In this document: positions 42,376 to 51,349 of the stretch, piece by piece | Numbering within the stretch: position 1 is the first letter of the stretch | Layout of the letters: every line of letters starts with the position of its first letter | Position numbers and translations under genes: made by a program | The notes under the pieces: model-generated | What the model was told of the DNA's origin: nothing | Database searches by the model: none | The model's input: the letters and a program-made list of their open reading frames with translations, nothing else | Source: UBA6912 sp963792895 | GTDB taxonomy: Bacteria > Actinomycetota > Acidimicrobiia > Spongiisociales > UBA5794 | Reading direction: 5' to 3' | Assembly (NCBI GenBank): GCA_963792895.1 | Contig: CAWBYA010000004.1 | Location: 310,001 to 374,000 of the forward strand | DNA length: 64,000 nt

Positions 42376-43140
42376 ATGAGCTACCAGGTCAAGACGAGGG
42401 TCTTCGAGGGCCCCCTCGATCTGCTGCTCCAACTCATCACCTCGCATCAGGTCGACATCACGGACCTCAGCTTGAGCGCCCTGGTCACCGAGTATCTCGC
42501 GCACCTCGATGCGCTGCGTGACATGGACATCGACATCACGTCGGAGTTCCTCCTCATCGCCGCCACCCTGATCCAGCTCAAGGCCCGCTTCCTGCTGCCC
42601 GGGAGCAGCGAGGTGGATCTCGACGAGGAGCTTGCGCTTGCCGAGGAGCGCGACCGTCTGCTCTCCCGACTGCTTGCGTGCCTGACGTTCAAGGACGTTG
42701 CAGCCGTTTTGGCGCATCGGATGGAAGGGAACGCCCGATATGTGCCCCGCCTCGCAGGTCTCGACCCGGACGTCATCCCCGCACCGCCGGAGCTGCGACT
42801 GGAGATCAGCCCCGTCGAGTTGGCCTTGCTCGCCGAGCGTGCCGTGCACCACGTTCCGGAGGATCCCGACCTCGATCACCTCGACCTCGATCTGCCGTCT
42901 GTGGAAGACGCTATCGGCGACCTGCGGCGCCGGTTGCGCGCCGATGCGATCTCAGAGTTCGACACCCTCGTCGCCCATTGCCGCACCTCTCTCGAGGTGA
43001 TCGCCTACTTCCTCGCTTTGCTCGAGCTCGCCCGCTGGGGCATGGTGCGAATCGACCAGGCGGTGCCCGGCGCTGCGATCGAGGTGCAGCGGCAGCCGGG
43101 TGAAGACGGCGGCTTCGACCTCCCCGGATCGGAGTGGTGA
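42376..43140 (+). CDS. scpA: Segregation and condensation protein A (ScpA)
   Basis: The protein has 254 residues. The kleisin N-terminus is textbook (VKTRVFEGPLDLLLQLITSH, VDITDLSLSALVTEYLAHLD, FLLIAATLIQLKARFLLPG), and the C-terminal winged helix follows (SEFDTLVAHCRTSLEVIAYF, LALLELARWGMVRIDQ). It bridges the Smc heads in the condensin complex with ScpB. Intact. A GTGA/ATG junction leads into scpB. Confidence 0.94.
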   Translation: MSYQVKTRVFEGPLDLLLQLITSHQVDITDLSLSALVTEYLAHLDALRDMDIDITSEFLLIAATLIQLKARFLLPGSSEVDLDEELALAEERDRLLSRLLACLTFKDVAAVLAHRMEGNARYVPRLAGLDPDVIPAPPELRLEISPVELALLAERAVHHVPEDPDLDHLDLDLPSVEDAIGDLRRRLRADAISEFDTLVAHCRTSLEVIAYFLALLELARWGMVRIDQAVPGAAIEVQRQPGEDGGFDLPGSEW

Positions 43141-43142
43141 CC

Positions 43143-43700
43143 ATGGAGACGCAATCCATTCTCGAGGCGATCCTGTTCGTGGCCGAGTCGCCGGTTCAGA
43201 CCGGGGAGCTCGCCGAGCTGCTCGAGCTCCCGAGGGAGCAGATCGAGAACGAGCTCGACGCGCTCAGTCGAGAGCTCGGCGATTCGGGCCGCGGGGTCGT
43301 GCTGCGGCAAGTCGCCGGTGGATGGCGGCTCTACAGCCATCCCGACGCTCACCCGTACCTCGAGCGGTTCGCTGCGACGGAGCGGGCGACGAGGTTGAGC
43401 GCTGCAGCGCTCGAGACCCTGGCGGTCGTGGCCTACAAACAGCCCGTTTCCCGGGGCCAGGTGGCTGAGATTCGAGGCGTCGACTCCGAGCGGGCGCTGC
43501 GGACGCTGGAGCGGCGCGGGCTCGTCATGGAGGTCGGTCGCGCCGGGGGCCCCGGCCAGGCCCTCTTGTACGGCACCACCGAGCTGTTTCTCGAGAAGCT
43601 CGGCGTTGAAGGCCTCGATGCGCTTCCGCCGCTGGCCGACCACGTTCCGCCTGCAGAGGTCGTCGATGCGCTGGAGCGGCCGTTCCGGCCCGAGGGATGA
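43143..43700 (+). CDS. scpB: Segregation and condensation protein B (ScpB)
   Basis: The protein has 185 residues from ATG 43143; GTG 43137, which overlaps the scpA stop, is a coupled alternative. Two winged helices: QSILEAILFVAESPVQTGEL with GGWRLYSHPDAHPYLERF, and LSAAALETLAVVAYKQPVSR with IRGVDSERALRTLERRGLV. It dimerises and binds ScpA. The last part (FLEKLGVEGLDALPPL) is the usual ScpB end. Confidence 0.94.
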   Translation: METQSILEAILFVAESPVQTGELAELLELPREQIENELDALSRELGDSGRGVVLRQVAGGWRLYSHPDAHPYLERFAATERATRLSAAALETLAVVAYKQPVSRGQVAEIRGVDSERALRTLERRGLVMEVGRAGGPGQALLYGTTELFLEKLGVEGLDALPPLADHVPPAEVVDALERPFRPEG

Positions 43701-44452
43701 CGGACCGCATCCACAAGGTGATCGCCCATTCCGGGTTTGCTTCCCGCCGTCGGGCCGAAGACCTGGTGAGGCGGGGCCGGGTCACGATCGACGGGGTTCG
43801 CGCAGCAATCGGCCAGAAGGTCGATCCGGAGACCGCCGCGATCGCGATCGATGGGATCCCACTGCCGGTCAGACGGGACCTCGTGTATCTGCTCGTCAAC
43901 AAGCCGGCGGGTGTCATCTCGACGGCATCCGACCCGCAAGGTCGCCGCACGGTGGTCGATCTCGTCGCCGCCGAGCATCGGGTCTACCCGGTCGGGCGCC
44001 TCGATGCAGAGAGCGAAGGGCTTCTGCTGCTCACCAACGACGGCGACCTCGCCCACCGGCTGACTCACCCGAGCTTCGGCGTGGAGAAGACCTACACCGC
44101 GCTCGTCGAGGGCCGGGTCGGCGATGCAGCCGTGCGGAGGCTCTGCGAAGGCCTAGACCTCGACGACGGCCGGGCGGTTGCCATCCGGGCTCGGGTGGTG
44201 GATCGGCGTCCCGACCGCACCTTGCTCGAGATCGTCATGGGCGAGGGGCGCAAGCGCGAGGTGCGCCGGATGTGCGAAGCCATCGGCCACCGTGCCGAGC
44301 GCCTCGTCCGGACCGCCATCGGGCCCTTGCGAGATCCGCGCCTCGCGTCGGGTCACTCGCGCCCACTGACGCTCGACGAGGTGCGCAGCCTGTACGCCGC
44401 CGCCGGCGCACCGTGGGATGATGCAGTGCCTCCAGAAGAACCCGAGTCGTGA
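43697..44452 (+). CDS. rluB: Pseudouridine synthase RluB/RsuA family
   Basis: The protein has 251 residues. An S4 domain (RIHKVIAHSGFASRRRAEDL, VRRGRVTIDG) precedes the catalytic domain with the nucleophile Asp in YPVGRLDAESEGLLLLTNDG and the KTYTALVEGRVG and GRKREVRRMCEAIGH motifs. It makes a pseudouridine in 23S rRNA. scpA-scpB-rluB is conserved widely in Gram-positives. ATGA overlap with scpB and GTGA overlap with aroA. Confidence 0.92.
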   Translation: MTDRIHKVIAHSGFASRRRAEDLVRRGRVTIDGVRAAIGQKVDPETAAIAIDGIPLPVRRDLVYLLVNKPAGVISTASDPQGRRTVVDLVAAEHRVYPVGRLDAESEGLLLLTNDGDLAHRLTHPSFGVEKTYTALVEGRVGDAAVRRLCEGLDLDDGRAVAIRARVVDRRPDRTLLEIVMGEGRKREVRRMCEAIGHRAERLVRTAIGPLRDPRLASGHSRPLTLDEVRSLYAAAGAPWDDAVPPEEPES

Positions 44453-45735
44453 CCACTCCCCGAACCATCGCACTGCCCCGAGGGCCATTCGAAACCACCG
44501 TGTCGGTGCCCGGCGACAAGTCGCTCTCCCATCGCGCCCTCGTCTTTTCGGCCTTGGCAGACGGCGAGAGCCGCGTCGAAGGCGTGGGACCAGGAGCCGA
44601 TGTCGCGTCGACGGTCGGCGTGTTGCATCGCCTCGGTGTGATGATCGAGCGGGGTCGCGTCGTCTCGCCCGGTGTCGACGGCTGGCGCAACGCCGATAGC
44701 CCGCTCGATTGCGGCAATTCGGGTACCACGCTGCGACTTCTCGCAGGGGCGCTCGCCGGCCGGCCGTTCACCTCGGTGCTCACCGGCGATACTTCGCTGC
44801 GGCGCCGGCCGATGCGCCGGCTCGTTGGGCCGCTGTCGGCGCTGGGGGCGACGGTGGCGACGACCGAGCCCGAAGGTACCGCACCCGTGTCGGTGGGTGC
44901 GCCCGGCGGTTTGCGGGGCGCTTCAGTCGTGATCGACCTGGCGTCTGCCCAGGTGCGGTCTGCCTTCTCGCTCGGCGCCCTCCAGGCGGCTGGCCCGTCG
45001 CGGATCGACTCGCCACCGGGGTTCCGCGACCACACGGAGCGGTGGCTCGAGGCGTTGGGCCGGGGCAGGCGCCGCTCGGCGACGGAGTTCGAGATCCTGC
45101 CTGGTGCGTTGCCGCCGCATCACTACGTGGTTCCCGGCGACCCGTCGTCTGCGGCGTTTCTGTGGGCACTCGCGGCGGCGCGACGCGACGCCACGGTGAC
45201 CACGCCGGGTGTGGCCCTCAATCCCGGTCGTATCGGGTTCCTCCAGATCCTCGAAGCGTTTGGTGCCGAGATCTCGGCCGAGGTGACGGGGAGCGTGCTC
45301 GGCGATCCGGTGGGCTCCGTGACCGTTCGTGGGCATGGCCTCTTCGCCACCGAGGTGTCGGGGGAGCTGGCCATTGCTGCGCTCGACGAGCTCCCGCTCG
45401 TCGGAGTTCTGGGCGCATTGGCGGAGGGGATATCGGTGGTGCGCGACGCCGCAGAGCTGCGGGCCAAGGAGAGCGACCGGATTGCGACAACCGTTGCCAT
45501 GATCCGCGCCCTGGGGGGCGGTGCCGAGGCAACTGAGGACGGTTTCGTGGTCGTTGGTACCGGCTTCCTCGAGCCCGGTGCGGTCGACGCGGCGGGCGAC
45601 CATCGCATTGCGATGGCTGCGGGCGTTGCCGCAGTTGGCGTTGACGGGGCGGTGCGCGTGTTCGACGGCGACGTCGCCGCAGTGTCGTGGCCCGGGTTCT
45701 ACGACGTGGTGGAGGGTTTGTGGTCATCGCGATAG
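44449..45735 (+). CDS. aroA: 3-phosphoshikimate 1-carboxyvinyltransferase (EPSP synthase)
   Basis: The protein has 428 residues. Substrate-binding motifs: VPGDKSLSHRALVFSALADG, SPLDCGNSGTTLRLLAGAL, LRRRPMRRLVGPLSALGA and ELRAKESDRIATTVAMIRAL. GDPSSAAFLWALAAARR matches the hinge region. It joins PEP and shikimate-3-phosphate in chorismate synthesis. Intact. The end overlaps cmk by 16 nt. Confidence 0.95.
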   Translation: MTTPRTIALPRGPFETTVSVPGDKSLSHRALVFSALADGESRVEGVGPGADVASTVGVLHRLGVMIERGRVVSPGVDGWRNADSPLDCGNSGTTLRLLAGALAGRPFTSVLTGDTSLRRRPMRRLVGPLSALGATVATTEPEGTAPVSVGAPGGLRGASVVIDLASAQVRSAFSLGALQAAGPSRIDSPPGFRDHTERWLEALGRGRRRSATEFEILPGALPPHHYVVPGDPSSAAFLWALAAARRDATVTTPGVALNPGRIGFLQILEAFGAEISAEVTGSVLGDPVGSVTVRGHGLFATEVSGELAIAALDELPLVGVLGALAEGISVVRDAAELRAKESDRIATTVAMIRALGGGAEATEDGFVVVGTGFLEPGAVDAAGDHRIAMAAGVAAVGVDGAVRVFDGDVAAVSWPGFYDVVEGLWSSR

Positions 45736-46382
45736 ATGGTCCGAGCGGCGTCGGGAAGAGCACGGTCGCCTCACGAGTGGCAGCCAGGCTCGGTCTCCCG
45801 CACCTCGACACGGGTGCGACCTATCGCGCCGCCACGGTGGCGGTGCTCGATGCCGGGGTCGACGTCGCCGATGGTGAGAGCGTTGTGGATGCCGTCCGGC
45901 CGATTGCGATCGACTACGAGGACGGACGGGTCACGGTCGACGGGCGAGATGTCACGGAAGAGGTGCGGTCGGCGGAGGTCACAGCAGCCGTCAGCCATGT
46001 CTCGGCGATACCCGGCCTGCGATCACTGGTGGTCGCCATGCAGCGGCGGTGGGTGGCTGGGCGTGGCGGCCGCGCGGTCGTCGAGGGCCGGGACATCGGC
46101 ACCGTTGTGTTCCCGGATGCTGCAGTGAAGGTGTTCCTGACTGCCCACCCCGAGGTCCGCGCCCGGCGGCGGTCCGGCGATGCGGAGACAGCCGGGAGGG
46201 CGGTGGACGAGGTCGCCGCCGAGCTGGCGAGGAGGGATCGCATCGACTCGACCCGAGCCGCCTCGCCACTTCAGGCGGCAGCCGATGCAGCCATCATCGA
46301 CACATCAGAGCTGGGAATCGATGAAGTGGTCGCAGAGATCCTGGCGCTCGCCGCCGACGGAGCCGATGGCACGCCGAGCTGA
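45720..46382 (+). CDS. cmk: Cytidylate kinase
   Basis: The protein has 220 residues. The P-loop is VIAIDGPSGVGKSTVASRVA at the very N-terminus, fixing the GTG start at 45720 inside the end of aroA. Other motifs: HLDTGATYRAATVAVLDAG (CMP site), VSHVSAIPGLR, AVVEGRDIGTVVFPDAAVKV and ARRRSGDAE. It phosphorylates CMP and dCMP. It lies in the same order as Rv1712 in M. tuberculosis. Confidence 0.93.
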   Translation: MVIAIDGPSGVGKSTVASRVAARLGLPHLDTGATYRAATVAVLDAGVDVADGESVVDAVRPIAIDYEDGRVTVDGRDVTEEVRSAEVTAAVSHVSAIPGLRSLVVAMQRRWVAGRGGRAVVEGRDIGTVVFPDAAVKVFLTAHPEVRARRRSGDAETAGRAVDEVAAELARRDRIDSTRAASPLQAAADAAIIDTSELGIDEVVAEILALAADGADGTPS

Positions 46383-46466
46383 GACAACCGGAGACAGTCT
46401 GCCCTCGGGCGGGGTTGCGAAGCTCCCGTACCGGCTCGTCGTGCCGGGGCGAACCCGCCCCGCCCG

Positions 46467-47513
46467 TCAGATCTCGAGGAGGGCGAGCGCCTCGGTGGCG
46501 CCCCACTCGCGGTCGTGCTCGATGGGGCCGGGCCGTCCGGGCGTTCGGCATGCAAAGGCACCCTCGACCAGTGCCTGGAGCGTCTGGACGAGCTTGCGGA
46601 GGGCAGGCGGCAAGGGGAAGTACTCGTCCTCCTTCGTGACTCTCACGTGTTCGACGCCGTCGGTGGGCCCAATTGCCGCGATGATCGCCTGGACTCGTTG
46701 GTCGGGGGCCGAGGCGCCTGCCGTCACGCCGACCACGTCGTGGCGGGCCAGCCACGACGGGTCGATCCCTTCGGGCCCGTCGACGCGATGGGCTTCGACC
46801 CCGGCGTTGCGCGCCACGCGCACCAGCGCTTGCGTGTTGGACGAGTTCTCAGACCCGACGACGAGCACCAGGGTGGCGCGGTCGGCCAGTCGCTGCACCG
46901 CCTCCTGGCGGTTGGTGGTGGCGTAGCAGAGGTCGCTCCTTCGCGCAGTCCATAGGCCCGGGTAGGCCGTCTCCGCATCGCTGAGGACGTCTTCCCATTC
47001 GTACAGCCCCAGCGTCGTCTGCGCCAGCAGGGCAACTCGGCCCGGATCGGCTGGGGTGAAGTCCCCCAGGCCAACTCGGGGATCGACCAGCGTGACCGAC
47101 GCGGGCGCCTCGGCGACGGCGCCGACCGCCTCGTCGTGGCCTTCGTGGCCCACGTAGATGATGTCGAAGCCCTGCCCGGCCATTCGCTTGACCTCGTGGT
47201 GGACTTTGGTGACGAGCGGGCAGACGGCATCGACCGTGACCGCAGCACGCCCCTCGGCGGCCGCGACCACCTCAGGCGCCGATCCGTGTGCTGAGAGCAT
47301 GACGGGCGCTCCCTCCGGCACCTCTGAGATGTCGTCGACGAATACAACGCCGGCCCGTTCGAATGCGGCCACCACGGCGGCATTGTGCACGATCTCGTGA
47401 TAGCAATACACGGGCGGCTCGAAGATGCGCACCATCCACGTCAGGGACTTGATGGCCATTTCGACACCGGCACAGAATCCACGCGGCTCGGCGAGCAAGA
47501 CCTTGCTGGGCAT
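46467..47513 (-). CDS. ispH: 4-hydroxy-3-methylbut-2-enyl diphosphate reductase
   Basis: The protein has 348 residues. The three cluster Cys are in LLAEPRGFCAGVEMAIKSL, VDAVCPLVTKVHHEVKRM and SDLCYATTNRQEAVQRLADR; substrate-binding HGSAPEV, GHEGHDEAVGAV and SENSSNTQALVRVARN are also present. It makes IPP and DMAPP as the last step of the non-mevalonate pathway, using a [4Fe-4S] cluster. ATG 47513 (MPSKVLLAEPRGF) fits the family start. It is transcribed against its neighbours. Confidence 0.95.
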   Translation of the reverse strand: MPSKVLLAEPRGFCAGVEMAIKSLTWMVRIFEPPVYCYHEIVHNAAVVAAFERAGVVFVDDISEVPEGAPVMLSAHGSAPEVVAAAEGRAAVTVDAVCPLVTKVHHEVKRMAGQGFDIIYVGHEGHDEAVGAVAEAPASVTLVDPRVGLGDFTPADPGRVALLAQTTLGLYEWEDVLSDAETAYPGLWTARRSDLCYATTNRQEAVQRLADRATLVLVVGSENSSNTQALVRVARNAGVEAHRVDGPEGIDPSWLARHDVVGVTAGASAPDQRVQAIIAAIGPTDGVEHVRVTKEDEYFPLPPALRKLVQTLQALVEGAFACRTPGRPGPIEHDREWGATEALALLEI

Positions 47514-47626
47514 GGCCGCGATGGTAGGCAAACGGCCACGCTTGAGAGACCAAGGTCTTCTCGCAACCTGCTGCGGTCTGCGCGATCGTGTGGAGCAGGG
47601 ATACGCCCCAATCAGGAGGCATCGTG

Positions 47627-48486
47627 ATGGGTACATGGTGGCGCCCTTCCCGGCATGCACGCGTGGTACTGCTTCTTGCGTTCGCACTGATGTGCGCTGG
47701 ATGCGGGGGAGGCGACGACGGTGCCGCTGCATCGACGACGTCGATCCCCTCCGGTGCGCCGTCCACGCCAGCGCCAACGACGACGGCGCAGGCTGCGACG
47801 ACGACGTCTGCACCGACCACGACGCCGACGTCGGCTCCGACCACCACGTCGGCGACGACTACGACGACGTCGCCAACCACGACGAGCGCGGCGACGTCGA
47901 CCACGCTGCCTGGTGAGCTCATCGACTTCGGGCCGCGCCCCGGCGATGTTCTCGGTGTCGTGGGTGTTCGCCATGACGACGTTCTCAACGTCCGGTCGGC
48001 GCCGGGCGTGGCGTACCCCATCGTGGCGACCCTCGCCCCCACGGCGGACGACGTGGCGGCACGCGGCGTGACCCGGCAGATCCCCGGGGCGCTGTGGATC
48101 GAGGTCGTCGCGGGCGGCATCACCGGATGGGTGAACCTGCGCTATGTGGCATACCTCGGCGAGACGACCGACGAGACCGCCGCGATCGTCGCCAGGCTCG
48201 GTCGGACGCCCGCGGCTGAAACGATGCTGGACCTCGGGTTGATCGTCGCCACGGCCGCGTCGTCGACCGATCCGCCTTCCAACTCTCGTCGTCAGCGTCG
48301 CCCCGACGCGTTGGCGATCTGGGCGAGGTCACGTACGACGTCATCGGGCTCGGCGACGACGCCCAGATCGGCGTCCGCCTGCACGTCTTCGGGCAGCCGA
48401 CGGCAAGCGGCGAGGGTTTCGTCCTGATGAGCGTGGAGCAGACGTTGCTGTGTGGCCGCGGTCTCGCCGACGGCATCTGCGTCTGA
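47627..48486 (+). CDS. SH3-domain lipoprotein, frameshifted
   Basis: The N-terminus (MGTWWRPSRHARVVLLLAFA then LMCAGC) is a lipoprotein signal with a lipobox Cys, followed by a Thr/Ser/Ala/Pro linker of about 70 residues spanning the cell wall, and an SH3b domain (GVRHDDVLNVRSAPGVAYPI, WIEVVAGGITGWVNLRYVAY). After LDLGLIVATA the frame changes near 48251-48260 and continues RVVDRSAFQLSSSASPRRVG, DLGEVTYDVIGLGDDAQIGV to TGA 48484; one lost base explains it, giving 286 residues. AGGAGG precedes the ATG. Role: cell-wall binding, not further defined. Confidence 0.7.
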
Positions 48487-48541
48487 GGCACCCGCTGCGG
48501 AGCCCAGCAGCGCCGCTACCCCTACACTTCAGCTCCTCCCC

Positions 48542-49927
48542 ATGTCGTATCCGACGATCCTCGAAGTGGTTCCCGGCAGTCCTGCCGCGGTCGCCGGCCT
48601 CTCGGCCGGTGACGAGCTCGTCGCGGTCAATGGAATCGCTCCCACAGATGTCATCGAGTACCAGCAGCTCGTCGACGAGCCCGATCCCGAGCTCGTCGTC
48701 CGCAGATCTGGCTTGGAGCTCGACCTCTTCGTCGAGAAGGACGCCGGGGCGCCCCTCGGTATCCGGCTCAGCGCGTCGATCTTCGATCGGGTGCAGACGT
48801 GCGACAACCACTGCGAGTTCTGCTTCATCTACCAGCTGCCGCCGGGGATGCGGAAGTCGCTCTACTTGAAAGACGACGACTACCGCCTGTCGTTCCTGTA
48901 CGGCAACTTCACGACGTTGACGAGGTTCACGGAACTCGATTTGTCCCGCGTCGTCGAGGAGAAGCTCGGCCCGCTCTATGTGTCGATCCATGCCACCGAC
49001 CCGGAGGTGCGGAGCCGCATGCTGCGCAACCCGCGCGGTGCCACCAGCCTCCGCTGGCTGCGGGCGCTGCTCGACAGGGGAGTCGTCGTGCACGGTCAGA
49101 TCGTCTTGTGCCCGGGCATCAATGACGGCGATGTGCTGGCCCGCACCTGTGCCGAGGTGGTCCTCCGCTACCCGCGCCTCGCCTCGATGGGGATCGTCCC
49201 GCTGGGGTTGTCGCGATTCAACACCGAGGCTTCGCTCGCGACGCACACGCCAGACCAGGCGCGGCGCGACCTCGAGATCATCCACAGGTGGCAGCAACAC
49301 GCCCTGCAGCGGCTCGGGACTCGGATGTTCTTCGCTTCCGACGAGCTGTATCTGATGGCAGGCATGCCGTTTCCGGAGAGCGCCGACTACGAGTCGTACG
49401 CGCAACATGAGAACGGCATCGGGATGGTTCGCGCCTTCTACGACGAGCTCGATCGGCTGGAGCGGGGGACCAACGGATCAGCCCCGATCGTCACGGGGGA
49501 GTGGCGGTCGATTCCCGCAGCCCCGCCGACCGGATATCGGGCGCCACGCCACACCGGCGGCGACCCGGAAGGTGCGGCGGCAGGGCCGGTCGTGGTGGTC
49601 ACGGCCGAATACGGAGCGCGAGCCCTCAGCCCCCAGCTGGCGAGGCTGGAGGGGCTTGCGGGGACGGAGATTCGCCTGCTGACGGTGCCCAACGACTTCT
49701 TTGGAGGAAACGTCGCCGTTGCCGGCCTCATGGTCGGCAGCGACCTGGCGAGAGCGCTGGAGGCCGACTCGGAGCCGGCGGGGCTCTATCTCGTCCCCGA
49801 CGTTGCGTTGCAGGGCGACCGGTTTCTCGACGACGTCGAGCTCGCCACTGTCGCAGCTGCGGCGAAAGCGCCCCTCAAGGCGGTCGAGACGACGGCCGCA
49901 GGTCTGCTCGCAGGAATTGCCGGATGA
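48542..49927 (+). CDS. PDZ-radical SAM-DUF512 protein
   Basis: The protein has 461 residues. An N-terminal PDZ-like domain (EVVPGSPAAVAGLSAGDELV) precedes a radical-SAM core with cluster motif FDRVQTCDNHCEFCFIYQLP (CxxxCxxC), then LSFLYGNFTTLTRFTELDL and DELYLMAGMPFPESADYESY, and the C-terminal DUF512 domain (LYLVPDVALQGDRFLDDV). The family is uncharacterised and is often found directly before der, as here (ATGA overlap), which suggests a link to ribosome assembly; that is inference. Confidence 0.85.
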   Translation: MSYPTILEVVPGSPAAVAGLSAGDELVAVNGIAPTDVIEYQQLVDEPDPELVVRRSGLELDLFVEKDAGAPLGIRLSASIFDRVQTCDNHCEFCFIYQLPPGMRKSLYLKDDDYRLSFLYGNFTTLTRFTELDLSRVVEEKLGPLYVSIHATDPEVRSRMLRNPRGATSLRWLRALLDRGVVVHGQIVLCPGINDGDVLARTCAEVVLRYPRLASMGIVPLGLSRFNTEASLATHTPDQARRDLEIIHRWQQHALQRLGTRMFFASDELYLMAGMPFPESADYESYAQHENGIGMVRAFYDELDRLERGTNGSAPIVTGEWRSIPAAPPTGYRAPRHTGGDPEGAAAGPVVVVTAEYGARALSPQLARLEGLAGTEIRLLTVPNDFFGGNVAVAGLMVGSDLARALEADSEPAGLYLVPDVALQGDRFLDDVELATVAAAAKAPLKAVETTAAGLLAGIAG

Positions 49928-51283
49928 GCGGCCTCCCCGTCGTTGCAGTGCTCGGTCGGCCGAACGTGGGCAAGTCCACGCTCGTCAATCGCATCCTTCG
50001 CCGCCGGGCGGCAGTCGTTGACCCACAGGCAGGCGTGACTCGCGATCGCCGAGAGTTCGTTGCCGACTGGCGCGGACGCGAGTTCCTGCTGGTGGATACG
50101 GGCGGGTGGGAGCTGAACCCGGATGAGGAGCTCACGCTCGGGTATCCGCAGCCAGGCCGAGACGGCCGTGACCGCTGCCGACCTGGTCGTGTTCGTTGCC
50201 GACGCAACGACCGCCGTCACCGACGATGACCAAGGGGTTGCGCGCCTTCTCCTGCGCAGCAATGTCCCTTTCGTGTTCGTGGCGAACAAGGTCGATGGGC
50301 CGCGCCAAGAGGAAGACCTCGACCATTTGTGGACGCTCGGCCTCGGCGAGCCGCACCCGGTGAGCGCCGCTCACGGCAGAGGCACCGGCGATTTCCTCGA
50401 CGCCCTCGTCGATGCCCTGCCGGACGAGGGCAGCGTCGAGCCCGAGAAGGGACGGGCGCGACTCGCCATCATCGGACGTCCGAATGTCGGCAAGTCGACG
50501 CTGCTGAACAAACTTGCGGGGGAGGAGCGGGTACTCGTTGCGGACGAGCCGGGGACGACCCGCGACCCGATCAACCTCGTGGTAGATCTCGACGGCGAGC
50601 CATTCGAGATCATCGACACGGCCGGCATCAAGCGCCGCACCAAGATCAAGGACGACGTCGAGATGTATGCCGTCATGCGAGCACGGGAGGCGCTCGCCGG
50701 GGCTGATGTGGCCCTGCTGGTGATCGACGGCACGAGGGGTGTCACACATCAGGAGCAGCGGCTCGCTGAGGAGATCGCAGACGCCGGTGTCGGGCTCATC
50801 ATCCTCCTCAACAAATGGGATGCCGTCGACGAGGACAGCCGGGCACTCACCGAGGACGGGGTGGGCGACCGGCTGGCATTCGTCTCGTGGGCGCCTGTCC
50901 TGCGCATGTCGGCGAAGACGGGAAGCAGGCTCCACCGCCTGCCGAAGGCGATCCGTGCTGTGCTCGAGACACGCCGGCAACGCATTCCCACCCCCGACCT
51001 CAACCGCCTCATCCGTGGCTGGCAGGCCGGCCACCCGCCCCCGATGCGGGCCGGCAAGCGGGCCCGCATCATCTACGCCGTGCAGGCGGCGACCGATCCG
51101 CCGACGTTTGTGCTCTTCGTGCGCGGCGGCGAGTTGGGACCGGACTATCTCCGGTTCTTGGAGAATCGTCTCCGGAGCGAGTTCGACTTCGTTGGCACCC
51201 CGCTGCGGCTCTACACCAGGCGGAGGCACAACCGCCGACCGGAGGACGTCGAGAAGCCCCCTCCGAATCGCACCCGAACCTGA
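49924..51283 (+). CDS. der: Ribosome-associated GTPase Der (EngA), frameshifted
   Basis: Der has two GTPase domains in tandem and matures the 50S subunit. G-domain 1 has VVAVLGRPNVGKSTLVNRIL and FLLVDTGGWELNP; G-domain 2 has IIGRPNVGKSTLLNKLAGEE, FEIIDTAGIKRRTKI and the NKWD box (LLNKWDAVDED). The C-terminal KH-like domain follows (ARIIYAVQAATDPPTFVLFV). In the first domain the frame changes at about 50141-50148; dropping the T at 50143 restores GIRSQAETAVTAADLVVFVA and a 452-residue protein. Since der is essential, this is most likely a sequence error. Confidence 0.93.
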
Positions 51284-51349
51284 CGGCGTCGGCACCGCCC
51301 CACGCTCATGCACATCGATGGGGATGTAGCCTGGAAGCCATGAACGCCG

